From Runella rosea (GTDB lineage: Bacteria; Bacteroidota; Bacteroidia; Cytophagales; Spirosomataceae), in assembly GCF_003325355.1 (NCBI RefSeq), contig NZ_CP030850.1, positions 4,581,501-4,645,500 of the forward strand: a DNA stretch of 64,000 nucleotides. The letters run 5' to 3'. The notes beneath the pieces were generated by a model. The model ran no database searches, was not told the DNA's origin, and worked only from the letters and a program-made list of their open reading frames with translations. Both the position numbers and the translations under genes were made by a program. Positions 16,698 through 26,607 of the stretch are shown piece after piece. Each line of letters starts with the position of its first letter. Within the stretch, counting starts at the first letter, position 1.

Positions 16698-17096
16698 ATG
16701 AAACTTGTAACCTTCGAAGACGATAGACTTTTAGATGAGCTGAATTTTCAATTTCTGTTCGTGGAGAGAAGTGTGAGTGCGTTGCAAGCGGCTTATGCCC
16801 ACGAAAAAGCGGCGCACAGCGAACTAAAGTCACGCTTCGAAGTCCTTCAAAAGCGTTATGACAAACAAAACGAAGAGCTAAAATTTGAACGCCAAGAAAT
16901 TAAAATCTTAAAAACGGAAAATAAACAATTGCGAGAAAAAGAACTTTCTTTGAAAGAAAAGTTAAATAATTTCAAACAATTGTCTATAATTGTAAAAAAC
17001 CCGAAAAACGTAGACGCGATTACGGAACTGAACACCAAATTGGACGAATACATTCGATACGTAGAAGAAACCATCAATTTGTTACACACGTTGTGA
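16698..17096 (+). CDS. Coiled-coil protein preceding ZapA (possible divisome partner)
   Basis: 132 residues, almost entirely predicted coiled coil from residue 20 on, rich in Lys, Glu and Leu with heptad spacing (KQNEELKFERQEIKILKTE, LREKELSLKEKL). No signal peptide or other domain is seen. It ends 10 bp before zapA and is clearly cotranscribed. Position and structure recall ZapB, which bridges ZapA and the nucleoid in Proteobacteria, but sequence alone does not prove homology. The name ZapB-like would be an inference. Confidence 0.75.
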   Translation: MKLVTFEDDRLLDELNFQFLFVERSVSALQAAYAHEKAAHSELKSRFEVLQKRYDKQNEELKFERQEIKILKTENKQLREKELSLKEKLNNFKQLSIIVKNPKNVDAITELNTKLDEYIRYVEETINLLHTL

Positions 17097-17106
17097 CCCA
17101 GACGCA

Positions 17107-17406
17107 ATGGAAACCATAAAAAAAAGGCGAATCGTAAGAGTAAAGATTGCCGATAAATCTTACGAAGTCTGGGCTGACTCAGACGAAGATGAGTCTTTTA
17201 TGAGAGAAGCAGCCAAGAAAGTTGATGCACAGGTAGAACTTCGAATGAAAGGAGAAGCAGATCTTCAGAAGGTTTTGGCAATGGTTTGCCTTGACTCAAT
17301 GGTAGCTCGCCTAAAAGGAGATAACGATTTAGAAGTCATACAGTCAACAGTATTTAAACACTTAGACTACCTACAAAGACACTTCAATCCATCGGGCCAA
17401 AACTAA
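17107..17406 (+). CDS. zapA: Cell division protein ZapA
   Basis: 99 residues, normal for ZapA. ZapA binds and bundles FtsZ filaments at the division ring. The N-terminal part carries the pattern VRVKIADKSYEVWADSDEDE followed by REAAKKVDAQVE, and the C-terminal half a helix with VLAMVCLDSMVARLKGDND, the tetramerising coiled coil. The gene lies between the coiled-coil gene and rny, an order common in Bacteroidota. The 98-bp gap to rny is too short for a typical 6S RNA. Confidence 0.88.
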   Translation: METIKKRRIVRVKIADKSYEVWADSDEDESFMREAAKKVDAQVELRMKGEADLQKVLAMVCLDSMVARLKGDNDLEVIQSTVFKHLDYLQRHFNPSGQN

Positions 17407-17504
17407 CCTTTTGGTCTCTTCAAATACGTTCAAAAAGGGATAGGTTTAGTACGTTCAAGACTGCGTTTAGGGAATATATGTTGAACCTATAAACACAGAC
17501 ACAG

Positions 17505-19070
17505 ATGCCCGATATATTATTGTTTTTACTCGATGCTGCCGTTTCGGCGGTTGTGGGTGCAGTAATTGTCTACTTCGTTATTAAAAAGACAACCAAAAAA
17601 ACCGAAGAAGACGCCCAACAGCGCGCCGCCGAAATTCTTAAAAATGCGGAAATTACCGCCGAAAATATCAAGAAAGACCGCATTCTTGAAGCAAAAGAAA
17701 AATATTTGAGGTTGAAATCAGAGTTTGAAGACGACACAAATAAAAAGAAGCAGATTATTCTTCAAAACGAGCAGAAAATCAAGCAACGTGAGCAGCAACT
17801 CAACCAAATGACGGAACAAAACAAACGCCGTGAGAATGAGTTGGAAACCCTTAAGAAAAACCTCGAACAACAAACCGAGGTGGCTACGAAACGCCGTGAT
17901 GAAGCCGAAAAAATGCACCGCTCGCAAGTCGAACAATTGGAGCGAATTGCCAATCTGACTGCCGAGCAGGCCAAGCAACAATTGGTGGAAGCCCTTCAAG
18001 CCGATGCCCAGTCGCAAGCTTCTGCTTACATCAAAAATACTATTGATGAGGCCAAATTAACGGCGACCAAAGAAGCCAAGAAAATCGTTATCGAAACCAT
18101 TCAGCGCACCGCTTCCGAGCATGCTATCGAAAATACTGTTTCGGTGTTCAACATTGAAAGCGATGATGTAAAAGGAAAAATCATTGGCCGAGAAGGACGC
18201 AATATTCGGGCACTTGAAGCGGCTACGGGTTGTGAAATCATCGTTGATGATACCCCAGAAGCAATCGTTATTTCAGGTTTTGACCCTGTTCGTCGTGAAA
18301 TAGCCCGATTGTCGCTGCACCGATTGGTGCAGGATGGACGTATTCACCCGGCGCGTATTGAAGAAGTAGTTTCAAAAACGAAGAAAAATATTGACGACGA
18401 AATCGTCGAAATCGGTGAGCGTACCGTCATTGATTTGGGGGTTCACGGTTTGCACCCTGAATTGGTAAAAATGATTGGACGGATGCGTTTCCGTTCGTCG
18501 TATGGCCAAAACCTGCTCCAACACTCGCGCGAAGTAGCGCGGCTTTGTGCCACAATGGCTTCAGAGTTGGGATTAAATGCCAAACTCGCCAAACGTGCTG
18601 GGTTATTGCACGATATTGGAAAAGTATGGCCCGAAGAATCAGAACTTCCGCACGCTATTCTAGGGATGGAATTAGCCAAAAAGTACAAAGAAAATCCAGA
18701 AGTATGCAACGCCATCGGTGCTCACCACGATGAAATTGAGATGACGAGTATGATGTCGCCCATTATTCAGGTGTGTGATGCTATTTCGGGGTCACGCCCG
18801 GGCGCTCGTCGCGAGATGATGGAGTCATATATTCAGCGTTTGAAAGATTTGGAGGCATTGGCTACCAACTTCCCGGGCGTTGATAAATGCTATGCCATTC
18901 AGGCGGGGCGTGAGTTGCGGGTGATTGTCAATTCAGATACCGTCAATGACGATACCGCTGGTAAGCTTTCGTTTGATATTTCGCAAAAGATTGAGAAAGA
19001 AATGCAGTACCCAGGCCAAATAAAAGTAACGGTAATCCGTGAAATGCGCTCCGTGGCCTACGCAAAATAA
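17505..19070 (+). CDS. rny: Ribonuclease Y
   Basis: 521 residues. Rny is a membrane-anchored endoribonuclease that starts mRNA decay. One N-terminal transmembrane helix (residues about 1-26, [16 protein letters not shown]), a long coiled coil (30-200), a KH domain (about 210-275, with [20 protein letters not shown]) and an HD domain (about 335-430, with [10 protein letters not shown] and AHHDE) are all present, in the usual order. The HD metal ligands are intact. A strong terminator follows. Confidence 0.96.
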   Translation: MPDILLFLLDAAVSAVVGAVIVYFVIKKTTKKTEEDAQQRAAEILKNAEITAENIKKDRILEAKEKYLRLKSEFEDDTNKKKQIILQNEQKIKQREQQLNQMTEQNKRRENELETLKKNLEQQTEVATKRRDEAEKMHRSQVEQLERIANLTAEQAKQQLVEALQADAQSQASAYIKNTIDEAKLTATKEAKKIVIETIQRTASEHAIENTVSVFNIESDDVKGKIIGREGRNIRALEAATGCEIIVDDTPEAIVISGFDPVRREIARLSLHRLVQDGRIHPARIEEVVSKTKKNIDDEIVEIGERTVIDLGVHGLHPELVKMIGRMRFRSSYGQNLLQHSREVARLCATMASELGLNAKLAKRAGLLHDIGKVWPEESELPHAILGMELAKKYKENPEVCNAIGAHHDEIEMTSMMSPIIQVCDAISGSRPGARREMMESYIQRLKDLEALATNFPGVDKCYAIQAGRELRVIVNSDTVNDDTAGKLSFDISQKIEKEMQYPGQIKVTVIREMRSVAYAK

Positions 19071-19120
19071 AGGCTGAGTTTGTGTTAGTTTATAAAACAG
19101 AACTCGTTTTAAGTATGAAA

Positions 19121-19156
19121 GAAACCCGTCGCTGATAACGACGGGTTTCCTTTTTT
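19121..19156 (+). terminator. Intrinsic terminator after rny
   Basis: An 11-bp perfect stem (19121-19131 with 19139-19149), 7-nt loop, followed by CTTTTTT on the plus strand. Confidence 0.9.
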
Positions 19157-19226
19157 AGCCCAAAAGACAAATGGGGAAAAGTCAAAAAAGCTTCGGAACG
19201 GCCTTTGTAGATTCGGATGCGTCAGT

Positions 19227-19787
19227 TTAGGGATTTTGAGCCTCATCGCTAACAATACATCGCTCATTTTTGAGCAGATGCAAGTTCTCCTCCAATTTCA
19301 TCCGCGTTTTTTCATTGTCGAATTCACCCGCGTAGGTGGTTTTCAATTCTTTGCGTTTGATGGCTTCCAGAAACCGTCGTGTATCTTCTTTGGTTTCGAG
19401 GTTGAGCGGAGGTACTTCGGTGGGCTTGCCTTCGTCGTCCTTGGCAACCATGGTAAAATAGGAGGTATTGGTATGTTTTTGAACGCCCGTTCGAACATCT
19501 TCCGCAATCACCCTGATACCCACCACCATCGAACTACGACCTACGTAATTGATAGAGGCATGGAGTGATACCAATTGCCCTACTTCGATGGGTTGGAGAA
19601 AGTTTACCCCTTCAACCGACACAGTTACTACGTACGTGCCTGCGTGTTTGGATGCGCATACATAAGCTACTTTGTCCATAAGTGATAACAAAATTCCTCC
19701 GTGGATTTTACCACCGAAGTTGGCGTACGAAGGAATCATTAATTCCGTAATGGTTGTACGGGAAAAGTTGACAGATTTGGCGAGCAT
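19227..19787 (-). CDS. Acyl-CoA thioesterase (hotdog fold)
   Basis: 186 residues from the ATG at 19787; a TTG two codons upstream is less likely. It has the hotdog-domain signature of the BFIT/YciA group: SYANFGGKIHGGILLSLMD with the catalytic-helix Asp, VSVEGVNFLQPIEVGQLV and YVGRSSMVVGIRV. These enzymes hydrolyse acyl-CoAs in the cytoplasm; chain-length preference cannot be read from sequence. A short charged C-terminal extension (about residues 135-186) is Lys/Glu rich. It stands alone between convergent rny and the protease gene. Confidence 0.88.
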   Translation of the reverse strand: MLAKSVNFSRTTITELMIPSYANFGGKIHGGILLSLMDKVAYVCASKHAGTYVVTVSVEGVNFLQPIEVGQLVSLHASINYVGRSSMVVGIRVIAEDVRTGVQKHTNTSYFTMVAKDDEGKPTEVPPLNLETKEDTRRFLEAIKRKELKTTYAGEFDNEKTRMKLEENLHLLKNERCIVSDEAQNP

Positions 19788-19865
19788 GGGCAAAAAAATA
19801 GGTTATTGCAGACTTTATTAGAGAACTTCTAACAAAAATCTACAATAACCTGAGGATTCGCAAAC

Positions 19866-21545
19866 TTACTTTTTGCCGTCTTTTAAGCTTACACTTGTGC
19901 GCGACAGTTTTTCGGCTTCGTCAAAAAGGGTTACTGCTTTTTTATAGCCTTCGTCTAAGTCAGACATCACTTGGTAAAATTCATTGTTTAAGCCTGCTTT
20001 GTCACGTTTTTGGTAGGCATAACGCCCAATCATGGCTTTCAAATAAGTACGAATATACGGCTTTGAGCGCTTGTATTCTTGTTCGTTAAACTTAATATCG
20101 TCGTTATTGGCATTGCGAAGAATAATCTCCATGTCTGCCTCGCTCGGGGTGAAGGTTTTGAGGTAGTCGGCAAAAGTGAGTTTTTCCAACTGTTTTTTAT
20201 TTTCGCCCACGTATCGTACGGCATAATCGCGAACGATGTTTTTGCCAAACAATTCATACAAATACGGCGTCATCATGCTGGTATCGCGGGGCACAAACAC
20301 ATCGGGGGTGATTCCGCCGCCGCCATAGACGACCCGGCCTGCATCGGTACGGAACTGGAGTTTGGGGTTGTTTTTGATGCTGTCAGCAATGAAAAGTTCT
20401 CCGTGTGAAAAACGATTTTTGATGTCTTTTTCGTAACTTTCTACATCACCATGGGTATAAGGCTTTTGGATACTGCGACCACTCGGGGTGAAATAACGGG
20501 AAATTGTGAGACGCAGCTCGGAGCCATCTGATAAATTGACGGGCATTTGCACCAACCCTTTTCCAAACGAGCGGCGGCCCACAATCAAGGCACGGTCGTG
20601 GTCCTGCAATGCCCCGGCCACAATTTCAGAGGCCGAAGCACTTCCTTCGTCGATAAGGACTACCACGCTTCCGTTCTCAAACATACCCACGTTTTTGGTG
20701 CGAGTTTGGCGGTCATACCGGTCATCTTTTCCGTCGGTATAGACAATCATTTTATCGCCCGAAATCAATTCGTCCACCATATTGGTGGCACGGTCCATGT
20801 AGCCGCCTGGATTGCCTCTCAAATCCAACAGGAGTTTTTTCATTCCCTGTGTCTTGAGGCTGCTTACGGCATTTTTAAATTCGTCGTAGGTTGATTCAGA
20901 AAAACGAGTCACCTTAACATATCCTGTTTCTTTATCAATCATGTAAGAAGCATCTACCGAATAAGTAGGAATTCGGTCCCGTTTCAATTGAAAAGCCAAC
21001 GGTTTAGGCACACCTCTGCGCAAAATCTCGATTTTAACTTCGCTTCCTCTCGGGCCGCGCAGCTTAGAAAAAATAAATGCATTGTCAACCTTTGTTCCAG
21101 TAAAGACCTCGTTATTGACTTTCAAAATCTTATCGCCGCTTTGAATGCCAGCTGCTTCTGAAGGGCCGCCTACGAGTGGAGAAACCACATACACGGTATC
21201 TTTGTACAAGTTGAATTCAATACCGATTCCGTCAAACCCGCTTTCTAGCTGAGAACGAGCCGCAACGGCATCTTTGGGGTTGAAATAGTAGGTGTGTGGG
21301 TCGAGCTTTTCGAGCATTTTAGTGATAGAATAATCCACCAGCTCGTCGGTATTTACCGTGTCAACGTAGTTATTATCAATCAGTTGAAGAACCTCTTTGA
21401 ATTTGGTATAGCCTCGGGCCACATCAGTGATTCCCTTGCTTCCCCCAAAAAACGTAGCGCCCAGAAATACCCCAGCGGCTAACGTAATACTCAATAAAAT
21501 CGGCAACCGTACGGTGCGGCGATCATTTTGGATTGGATTTTCCAT
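19866..21545 (-). CDS. C-terminal processing peptidase (S41 family)
   Basis: 559 residues. An N-terminal signal anchor (LPILLSITLAAGVFLGATFF) places it in the periplasm. A PDZ domain follows (about 85-170; DGIGIEFNLYKDTVYVVSPL, AAGIQSGDKILKVN), then the tail-specific protease core with the catalytic Ser in GSASASEIVAGAL and Lys in RRSFGKGLVQMP. Such CtpA/Prc-type enzymes trim or degrade periplasmic and envelope proteins after C-terminal recognition. A Bacteroidota-type C-terminal helical extension of about 130 residues is present. It is divergent from polA. Confidence 0.93.
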   Translation of the reverse strand: MENPIQNDRRTVRLPILLSITLAAGVFLGATFFGGSKGITDVARGYTKFKEVLQLIDNNYVDTVNTDELVDYSITKMLEKLDPHTYYFNPKDAVAARSQLESGFDGIGIEFNLYKDTVYVVSPLVGGPSEAAGIQSGDKILKVNNEVFTGTKVDNAFIFSKLRGPRGSEVKIEILRRGVPKPLAFQLKRDRIPTYSVDASYMIDKETGYVKVTRFSESTYDEFKNAVSSLKTQGMKKLLLDLRGNPGGYMDRATNMVDELISGDKMIVYTDGKDDRYDRQTRTKNVGMFENGSVVVLIDEGSASASEIVAGALQDHDRALIVGRRSFGKGLVQMPVNLSDGSELRLTISRYFTPSGRSIQKPYTHGDVESYEKDIKNRFSHGELFIADSIKNNPKLQFRTDAGRVVYGGGGITPDVFVPRDTSMMTPYLYELFGKNIVRDYAVRYVGENKKQLEKLTFADYLKTFTPSEADMEIILRNANNDDIKFNEQEYKRSKPYIRTYLKAMIGRYAYQKRDKAGLNNEFYQVMSDLDEGYKKAVTLFDEAEKLSRTSVSLKDGKK

Positions 21546-21692
21546 GTTACTTTTACAGAATGCGAGTCGTAATGTACAGATAGTGCATAAAAATAACGCA
21601 CAAACGCCATAGGTAGTTTAACAACTCGTTAGAAAAATCAAAAATCCCATTAAACTTTCCTTTCTTTGCATCATTTACTCATTAAATGACCC

Positions 21693-24560
21693 ATGAAGCC
21701 TGACAAAAAACTGTTTCTTTTAGATGCTTTTGCGCTGATTTATCGTGCTCACTTTGCCTTTCTTAAAACTCCCAGAATTACTTCTAAAGGGTTGAATACA
21801 AGTGCGGTATTTGGTTTTGTGAATACCTTGAGAGAAGTCTTGAAAAACGAAAAACCAACCCACTTGGGGGTAGCATTTGATACGCCCAAGCCTACATTTC
21901 GCCACGTACAGTTTGAGGCCTACAAAGCCCAACGGCAGCAGCAACCCGAAGACATTACCATCGCCGTTCCGTATGTGAAGCGATTACTAAAAGCCTTATG
22001 TATTCCTGTGTTGGAGGTAGATGGCTATGAAGCGGATGATGTGGTGGGAACACTTGCCAAAAAGGCCGCTCGTTCAGGATTTGAAGTGTTTATGATGACG
22101 CCTGATAAAGACTACGGTCAGTTGGTTGAGGAACATATTTACCTTTACAAACCAGCCATCATGGGAAAAGGCGTTGAAATCATGGGGCCAGCCGAGGTAT
22201 GCGCGCGGTGGGGGGTGAAAGATATTAGTCAGGTAGTGGATATGCTGGGTTTGCAGGGTGACGCGGTGGATAACATTCCGGGCATTCCAGGCGTGGGAGA
22301 GAAGACCGCTCAAAAACTAATTGAAGAATTTGGCTCTATCGAAAACCTGTTGGCCAATACTGATAAATTAGCCGGAAAGCTCAAAGAGAAAGTCATCGAA
22401 GGCGCGGATAAAGCCATTTTGTCAAAGCATTTGGCCACAATTGATATAAATGTACCGATTGAATTTCACGAAGAAGACCTTCTCATGTGTGAGCCGGACC
22501 GTGATATGCTGTCAGCTTTGTTGGATGAGTTGGAGTTTCGCACGTTGCGTAAAAGCATGTTGGGCGAAGATGCTGCCGACGTAAAACCTATTAATTCTCC
22601 CGTAACCTCATCTACGGCCGATAAAAAAGGCCAACTCAGTTTGTTTGGAGAAAATGCTCCTACCCCCGACAGCAACGCACAAAACAAATCAGCAGTGTAT
22701 TCGGAAAGCGATTTGCCGTTTCAAACGCCCGAATTTTCTTCGGAGCGCCGTACGGTAGCCAATACGCTCCACCGCTATCATTTGGTTGATACTCCTGAGT
22801 TGAGGCAGTCGTTGGCGCATTATCTGAGTTTGCAGGAGGCTTTTTGTTTTGATACCGAAACCAACTCCCTAGATGCTATTGATGCCGAATTGGTAGGAAT
22901 GTCGTTTGCCTACCAAAAAGGCGAGGCGTTTTACGTCAGCGTTCCGGCTGACCGCGAAGAGGCTCAAAAAGTAGTGGAAGATTTTAGGTCGGTGTTGGAA
23001 GATGAAAAGATTGAGAAAATCGCCCAAAATCTTAAATACGACCTGCTCGTACTTCAAAACTACGGCATTGAGATTCGGGGACCCATTTATGATACCATGC
23101 TGGCGCATTACCTGATTGAACCTGACAAACGCCATAATATGGATATTTTGGCTAATTCGTACCTAAATTATGAGCCCGTGTCGATTGAGGCATTGATTGG
23201 TAAAAAAGGTCCGAAGCAGCTTACGATGCGGGATGTTGACATTGATAAGTTGGTAGAATACGCCGCCGAAGATGCCGACGTAACGCTGCAATTGAAAGAA
23301 AAATTGAATCCCATATTGATTGAAAATCAAGCGGAAAAGCTTTTTAGAGGGGTGGAAGTGCGGCTGGTACCTGTGTTGGCGGGGATGGAGCGCGAAGGTA
23401 TTAAAGTAGACATGAACGCCCTAAAAGAAATGTCGGGCGTGCTGGAGACAGACATGAAATTGGTAGAAAAAGATATCTATCAATTGGCGGGAGAGGAGTT
23501 CAATATTTCTTCGCCGAAGCAATTGGGCGTAGTGTTGTTTGAAAAAATGCAATTGATTAAAAAGCCTAAAAAAACGGCAACAGGTCAATACGCTACGGGC
23601 GAGGATATTCTGTCGGACTTGGAAGCTGAGCACGAAATAGCGCGTAAAATTCTGGATTATCGTGAGCTGCAAAAACTAAAATCCACCTATGTGGATGCCT
23701 TACCCTTGTTGATTAATGCCAAAACGGGGCGAATTCACACCTCCTTTAATCAAGCCGTAGCGGCTACGGGGCGTTTGAGTAGTACCAATCCAAACCTCCA
23801 AAATATTCCGATTCGAACGCCGAGAGGGCGCGAAATTCGCAAAGCTTTCGTGCCGCATAGCGATGAGTTTGTGATTCTTTCGGCCGATTATTCCCAAATC
23901 GAATTGCGCATTATGGCGGCTTTCAGTCAGGATGCTACCATGCTAGAGGCGTTTAACCAAGGCTTAGACATTCATGCCAGTACTGCCAGTAAGGTATTTA
24001 AAGTAGCGCTTGCCGACGTTACTTCTGACATGCGACGTAAGGCAAAAATGGTCAATTTTGGCATTATCTACGGTATCTCAGCATTTGGATTGGCCCAACG
24101 GTTGGGGATTCCGCGTGGTGAAGCTGGCGAAATAATCCGTGCCTATTTTGAAGAATTCCCCGCCGTAAAAACATTCATGGATTTATCGATAAACAAAGCC
24201 CGGGAAAACAAATACGTAGAAACCATTCTGGGGCGTCGGCGGTATTTGGCCGATATTGATTCTCAGAACCAAACGACGCGGAGTTTTGCCGAGCGAAATG
24301 CCATCAACGCCCCCATCCAAGGCTCGGCGGCCGATATGATAAAAGTGGCCATGATTAATATTCATGATTTCCTGAAGAAAGAGAAACTCCGCTCTAAGAT
24401 GATTCTTCAGGTACACGATGAATTGGTGTTTGATGCCCACCGCGACGAGGTAGAGCTACTGAGCCAGCACGTAAAAGAGTTAATGGTCAACGCCATTCCA
24501 CTTCCCGTTAAAATGGATACGGGGATTGGTTTGGGGAATAACTGGCTGGAAGCGCATTAA
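21693..24560 (+). CDS. polA: DNA polymerase I
   Basis: 955 residues with all three domains. N-terminal 5'-3' exonuclease (LDAFALIYRAHFAF, VDGYEADDVVGTLA). 3'-5' proofreading exonuclease that appears intact, with FDTETNSLDA, NLKYDLLVL and YAAEDADVTLQLK. Polymerase domain with motif A SADYSQIELRIMAAF, motif B RRKAKMVNFGIIYGIS and motif C QVHDELVFDAH. It fills gaps in repair and removes Okazaki primers. A region of low complexity between the exonuclease domains (about 295-350) is a linker. A hairpin follows the stop directly. Confidence 0.97.
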   Translation: MKPDKKLFLLDAFALIYRAHFAFLKTPRITSKGLNTSAVFGFVNTLREVLKNEKPTHLGVAFDTPKPTFRHVQFEAYKAQRQQQPEDITIAVPYVKRLLKALCIPVLEVDGYEADDVVGTLAKKAARSGFEVFMMTPDKDYGQLVEEHIYLYKPAIMGKGVEIMGPAEVCARWGVKDISQVVDMLGLQGDAVDNIPGIPGVGEKTAQKLIEEFGSIENLLANTDKLAGKLKEKVIEGADKAILSKHLATIDINVPIEFHEEDLLMCEPDRDMLSALLDELEFRTLRKSMLGEDAADVKPINSPVTSSTADKKGQLSLFGENAPTPDSNAQNKSAVYSESDLPFQTPEFSSERRTVANTLHRYHLVDTPELRQSLAHYLSLQEAFCFDTETNSLDAIDAELVGMSFAYQKGEAFYVSVPADREEAQKVVEDFRSVLEDEKIEKIAQNLKYDLLVLQNYGIEIRGPIYDTMLAHYLIEPDKRHNMDILANSYLNYEPVSIEALIGKKGPKQLTMRDVDIDKLVEYAAEDADVTLQLKEKLNPILIENQAEKLFRGVEVRLVPVLAGMEREGIKVDMNALKEMSGVLETDMKLVEKDIYQLAGEEFNISSPKQLGVVLFEKMQLIKKPKKTATGQYATGEDILSDLEAEHEIARKILDYRELQKLKSTYVDALPLLINAKTGRIHTSFNQAVAATGRLSSTNPNLQNIPIRTPRGREIRKAFVPHSDEFVILSADYSQIELRIMAAFSQDATMLEAFNQGLDIHASTASKVFKVALADVTSDMRRKAKMVNFGIIYGISAFGLAQRLGIPRGEAGEIIRAYFEEFPAVKTFMDLSINKARENKYVETILGRRRYLADIDSQNQTTRSFAERNAINAPIQGSAADMIKVAMINIHDFLKKEKLRSKMILQVHDELVFDAHRDEVELLSQHVKELMVNAIPLPVKMDTGIGLGNNWLEAH

Positions 24561-24584
24561 AAAAGGGGCCGAAATGCCCCTTTT
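24561..24584. terminator. Bidirectional terminator between polA and the small gene
   Basis: AAAAGGGGC and GCCCCTTTT form a 9-bp stem with a 6-nt loop between convergent genes. The flanking A and T runs allow it to act in both directions; it overlaps the last codons of the minus-strand gene by two bases. Confidence 0.8.
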
Positions 24585-24966
24585 ACACGTTTTCTGTTTC
24601 TTCTAAACTTTGGGAGTAAAGAGAGTTAATGACTTTTATTGTATGTTGGTCACGTAAAATTTCTTTTATTCTTTCTTTGAAGGTTATTTCATCTTCACAG
24701 ATAGTAATCCCGTCAATGGTTACTGGGTATAGGGTAGCGGGATTGTATTTTATATGAAACAGTTGATACTTATAATTATTTAAATAGGGGGATGTGATGG
24801 AAAATCCAACAGTTGTTTCATCATAGGCTGAAACAAACCCAATTTCCCCTTTTAGAATGTTATTGGTTTTCTGTGATAATAGCTCTGCCTGTTCTTTTAA
24901 GATAGTTTTAGGACTCCTTACTGTTACTGGTGTAAAGTCGGGCCAAAGGTCAATAACATCGTTCAT
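24583..24966 (-). CDS. Small hypothetical protein paired with the EEP-family protein
   Basis: 127 residues, soluble, no signal peptide. Key phrases are SPKTILKEQAELLSQKTNNIL, then SITSPYLNNYKYQLFHIKY and LYPVTIDG. I do not recognise a named domain. The ATG overlaps the stop of the EEP gene (ATGA), so the two are translationally coupled and should function together. I recall similar small proteins next to EEP-fold genes in other bacteria, but not any experimental role. The pair is visibly AT-richer than polA, which suggests an accessory origin. Confidence 0.7.
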   Translation of the reverse strand: MNDVIDLWPDFTPVTVRSPKTILKEQAELLSQKTNNILKGEIGFVSAYDETTVGFSITSPYLNNYKYQLFHIKYNPATLYPVTIDGITICEDEITFKERIKEILRDQHTIKVINSLYSQSLEETENV

Positions 24967-25787
24967 AATAAGTTCAATTTTATCGTGAAATAAAGCGGTA
25001 AGTGGTCAGAATAGTCTTTATTCGGAAAGCCACTTGCCGTTAAGAGAGACTTTACTCCATCTTTGTCTAAAATTTGTAACGCTTCTTTATCAAAATTAGG
25101 AATTAGTTCAGGACGAATCAATACCTGATCAAAAGTATTCCAAAAGTAATTTTCATAGTTGGATGTATTATAGTAATAACTTCCAGTAGCCTCGCTCCTT
25201 ATATCTCCTAACCAACTCCATAATGGATTATAGAAAAATTTATAATCTTTCTCTTGAACTCTTCGAGTTAATTTCTCTGCTATTTTAGAAGAAGATACTG
25301 CATGGAAAATGGTAGACTTAATCATCGCAGATTCAAAAGGATTCATATTAAAATCACCTACAATTATCGTTTTGTCTATGTTTAATTTTTCTTCCTGCTG
25401 CTTAATCTGTTCAACAAAAAGCCGGGAAAACTCCTCCTGTTCATTGGAATTATTGTTGGATTTATCGGGAATATGAACACTTGCCAATAATATTTTTTCA
25501 CGCAAAGGCAATTCTAAAATATTGATACTGTAACGCCTACGTTCGAAAACAGGTTTTAAAAAATTACTCTTAAAACGGGTTAAGATTTTAATCTTATCAC
25601 ATTGTGATATTGGATTATGAAAGAAGTCATAGCCTTTTTTTGCTAATTCAACGACTAATATCGCTAAATTGAAGCTTACTTCGGCCATTATCAGCACATC
25701 AATTTGGTGATGCTCAACTATATTGATAATTTCTTCAAAAGGCCGATTACGGTTCAGATTCCAAAATAAAAAGCGAATTTCCTGCAT
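24963..25787 (-). CDS. Endonuclease/exonuclease/phosphatase (EEP) family protein
   Basis: 274 residues without signal peptide, so probably cytoplasmic. EEP-fold motifs are present: FLFWNLNRNRPFEE (N-terminal Asn), VLIMAEVSF (metal-binding Glu), TIIVGDFNMNPFESAMI (GDFN) and near the end DYSDHLPLYFTIKL (the SDH catalytic His). The metal-binding and catalytic residues therefore look intact. Members cleave DNA, RNA or phosphoesters, and substrate cannot be predicted. It is coupled to a 127-residue partner. AT-rich composition and the position between housekeeping genes suggest horizontal acquisition. Confidence 0.88.
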   Translation of the reverse strand: MQEIRFLFWNLNRNRPFEEIINIVEHHQIDVLIMAEVSFNLAILVVELAKKGYDFFHNPISQCDKIKILTRFKSNFLKPVFERRRYSINILELPLREKILLASVHIPDKSNNNSNEQEEFSRLFVEQIKQQEEKLNIDKTIIVGDFNMNPFESAMIKSTIFHAVSSSKIAEKLTRRVQEKDYKFFYNPLWSWLGDIRSEATGSYYYNTSNYENYFWNTFDQVLIRPELIPNFDKEALQILDKDGVKSLLTASGFPNKDYSDHLPLYFTIKLNLL

Positions 25788-25817
25788 AAAAGCGTTTGAC
25801 AGTTTTCGCGCAATATA

Positions 25818-26243
25818 CTACTGATTTCCGTACTTCACTGCGGTGCCTGTCATGACAAAACCCTGATAATCTTTGGCGGTATAGTATTGATATTTAACGT
25901 TGACGAGGGCGTGCGCTCCCATGCCTACGCCCTGCAAGATAAGTTGGTCGAGCAACGCCCGCTTTTGATCTTCGTCGTTTCCTCTGAACAGCATTCGACC
26001 TTCCTTGGTTTGTCGCTCACTCAGCGGGACTTCCTTCTCAACTTTGACAGGACCAATGGGGGTATAAAGACGGGTGGTAGGTTGGTTCTCATAAAATACA
26101 TCAATGGGATACTCTGCTTTGGCGAGTTTGATGGGGATGCCCAAGCCACCGTCGGAGGTAGTGACGGGGCGTGCGCACGACAACAAAAAGGTGAAAGCAA
26201 AAAGACAAAATATAAAGGAGGTAATTGACTTCATCAGATTCAT
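25818..26243 (-). CDS. Lipoprotein of unknown function
   Basis: 141 residues from the ATG at 26243; the frame extends to a TTG at 26279, but a lipoprotein signal (FIFCLFAFTFLLSCARP) only makes sense from MNLMKSITS, or from MKSITS three codons later. The lipobox is LLSC. The mature part contains AEYPIDVFYENQPTTRLY and, towards the end, GVGMGAHALVNVKYQYYTAKDY, a pattern seen in heavy-metal-binding YbjQ-like or DUF4156-like folds, where small proteins carry a conserved GA-x-A-hydrophobic strand. The assignment to such a fold is tentative. Confidence 0.7.
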   Translation of the reverse strand: MNLMKSITSFIFCLFAFTFLLSCARPVTTSDGGLGIPIKLAKAEYPIDVFYENQPTTRLYTPIGPVKVEKEVPLSERQTKEGRMLFRGNDEDQKRALLDQLILQGVGMGAHALVNVKYQYYTAKDYQGFVMTGTAVKYGNQ

Positions 26244-26607
26244 AGCATTCTTTTTAAGTGTTCTCGTTATACACCGCAAACGAAAACAATGTTTCAGTAA
26301 AACGAAAATTTTTGATGTCGTATTGTCGGTTCAAAGCAAAGGATTATTATTCAATAAATGCATACATAACCAACGAAATGCATCGGTACGTGCGTTTTTT
26401 GGACGCATTTACAAAAAAATAACGAGGCTGATTGCATGAAAATAGGGGTGTTTTCTGAGTTTGTATGATATTTCAGAGAAATAGCTAGACAAAATTGATA
26501 ATCTAAAACGAAGAGGCTATTGTTTTGCAAAAAAAATGGTACGAACTTTGCGAGCCCTTTAAAAACCTTAGACCATTATTGGTCGAAATGGTGCTTAAAC
26601 CAAAGAA
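26244..26607. other. 364-bp intergenic stretch
   Basis: This AT-rich stretch holds the 5' region of the divergent lipoprotein gene and the leader of the small exported protein gene. A GACCA-TTAT-TGGTC hairpin at about 26571-26584 lies in the latter leader, and GAACTTTG at about 26534 is a weak -7-like match. No tRNA, riboswitch or longer reading frame was found. Confidence 0.5.

Noticed and set aside
17407-17504. 6S RNA or another ncRNA between zapA and rny
   Set aside because: The 98-bp gap is too short and shows no large open hairpin.
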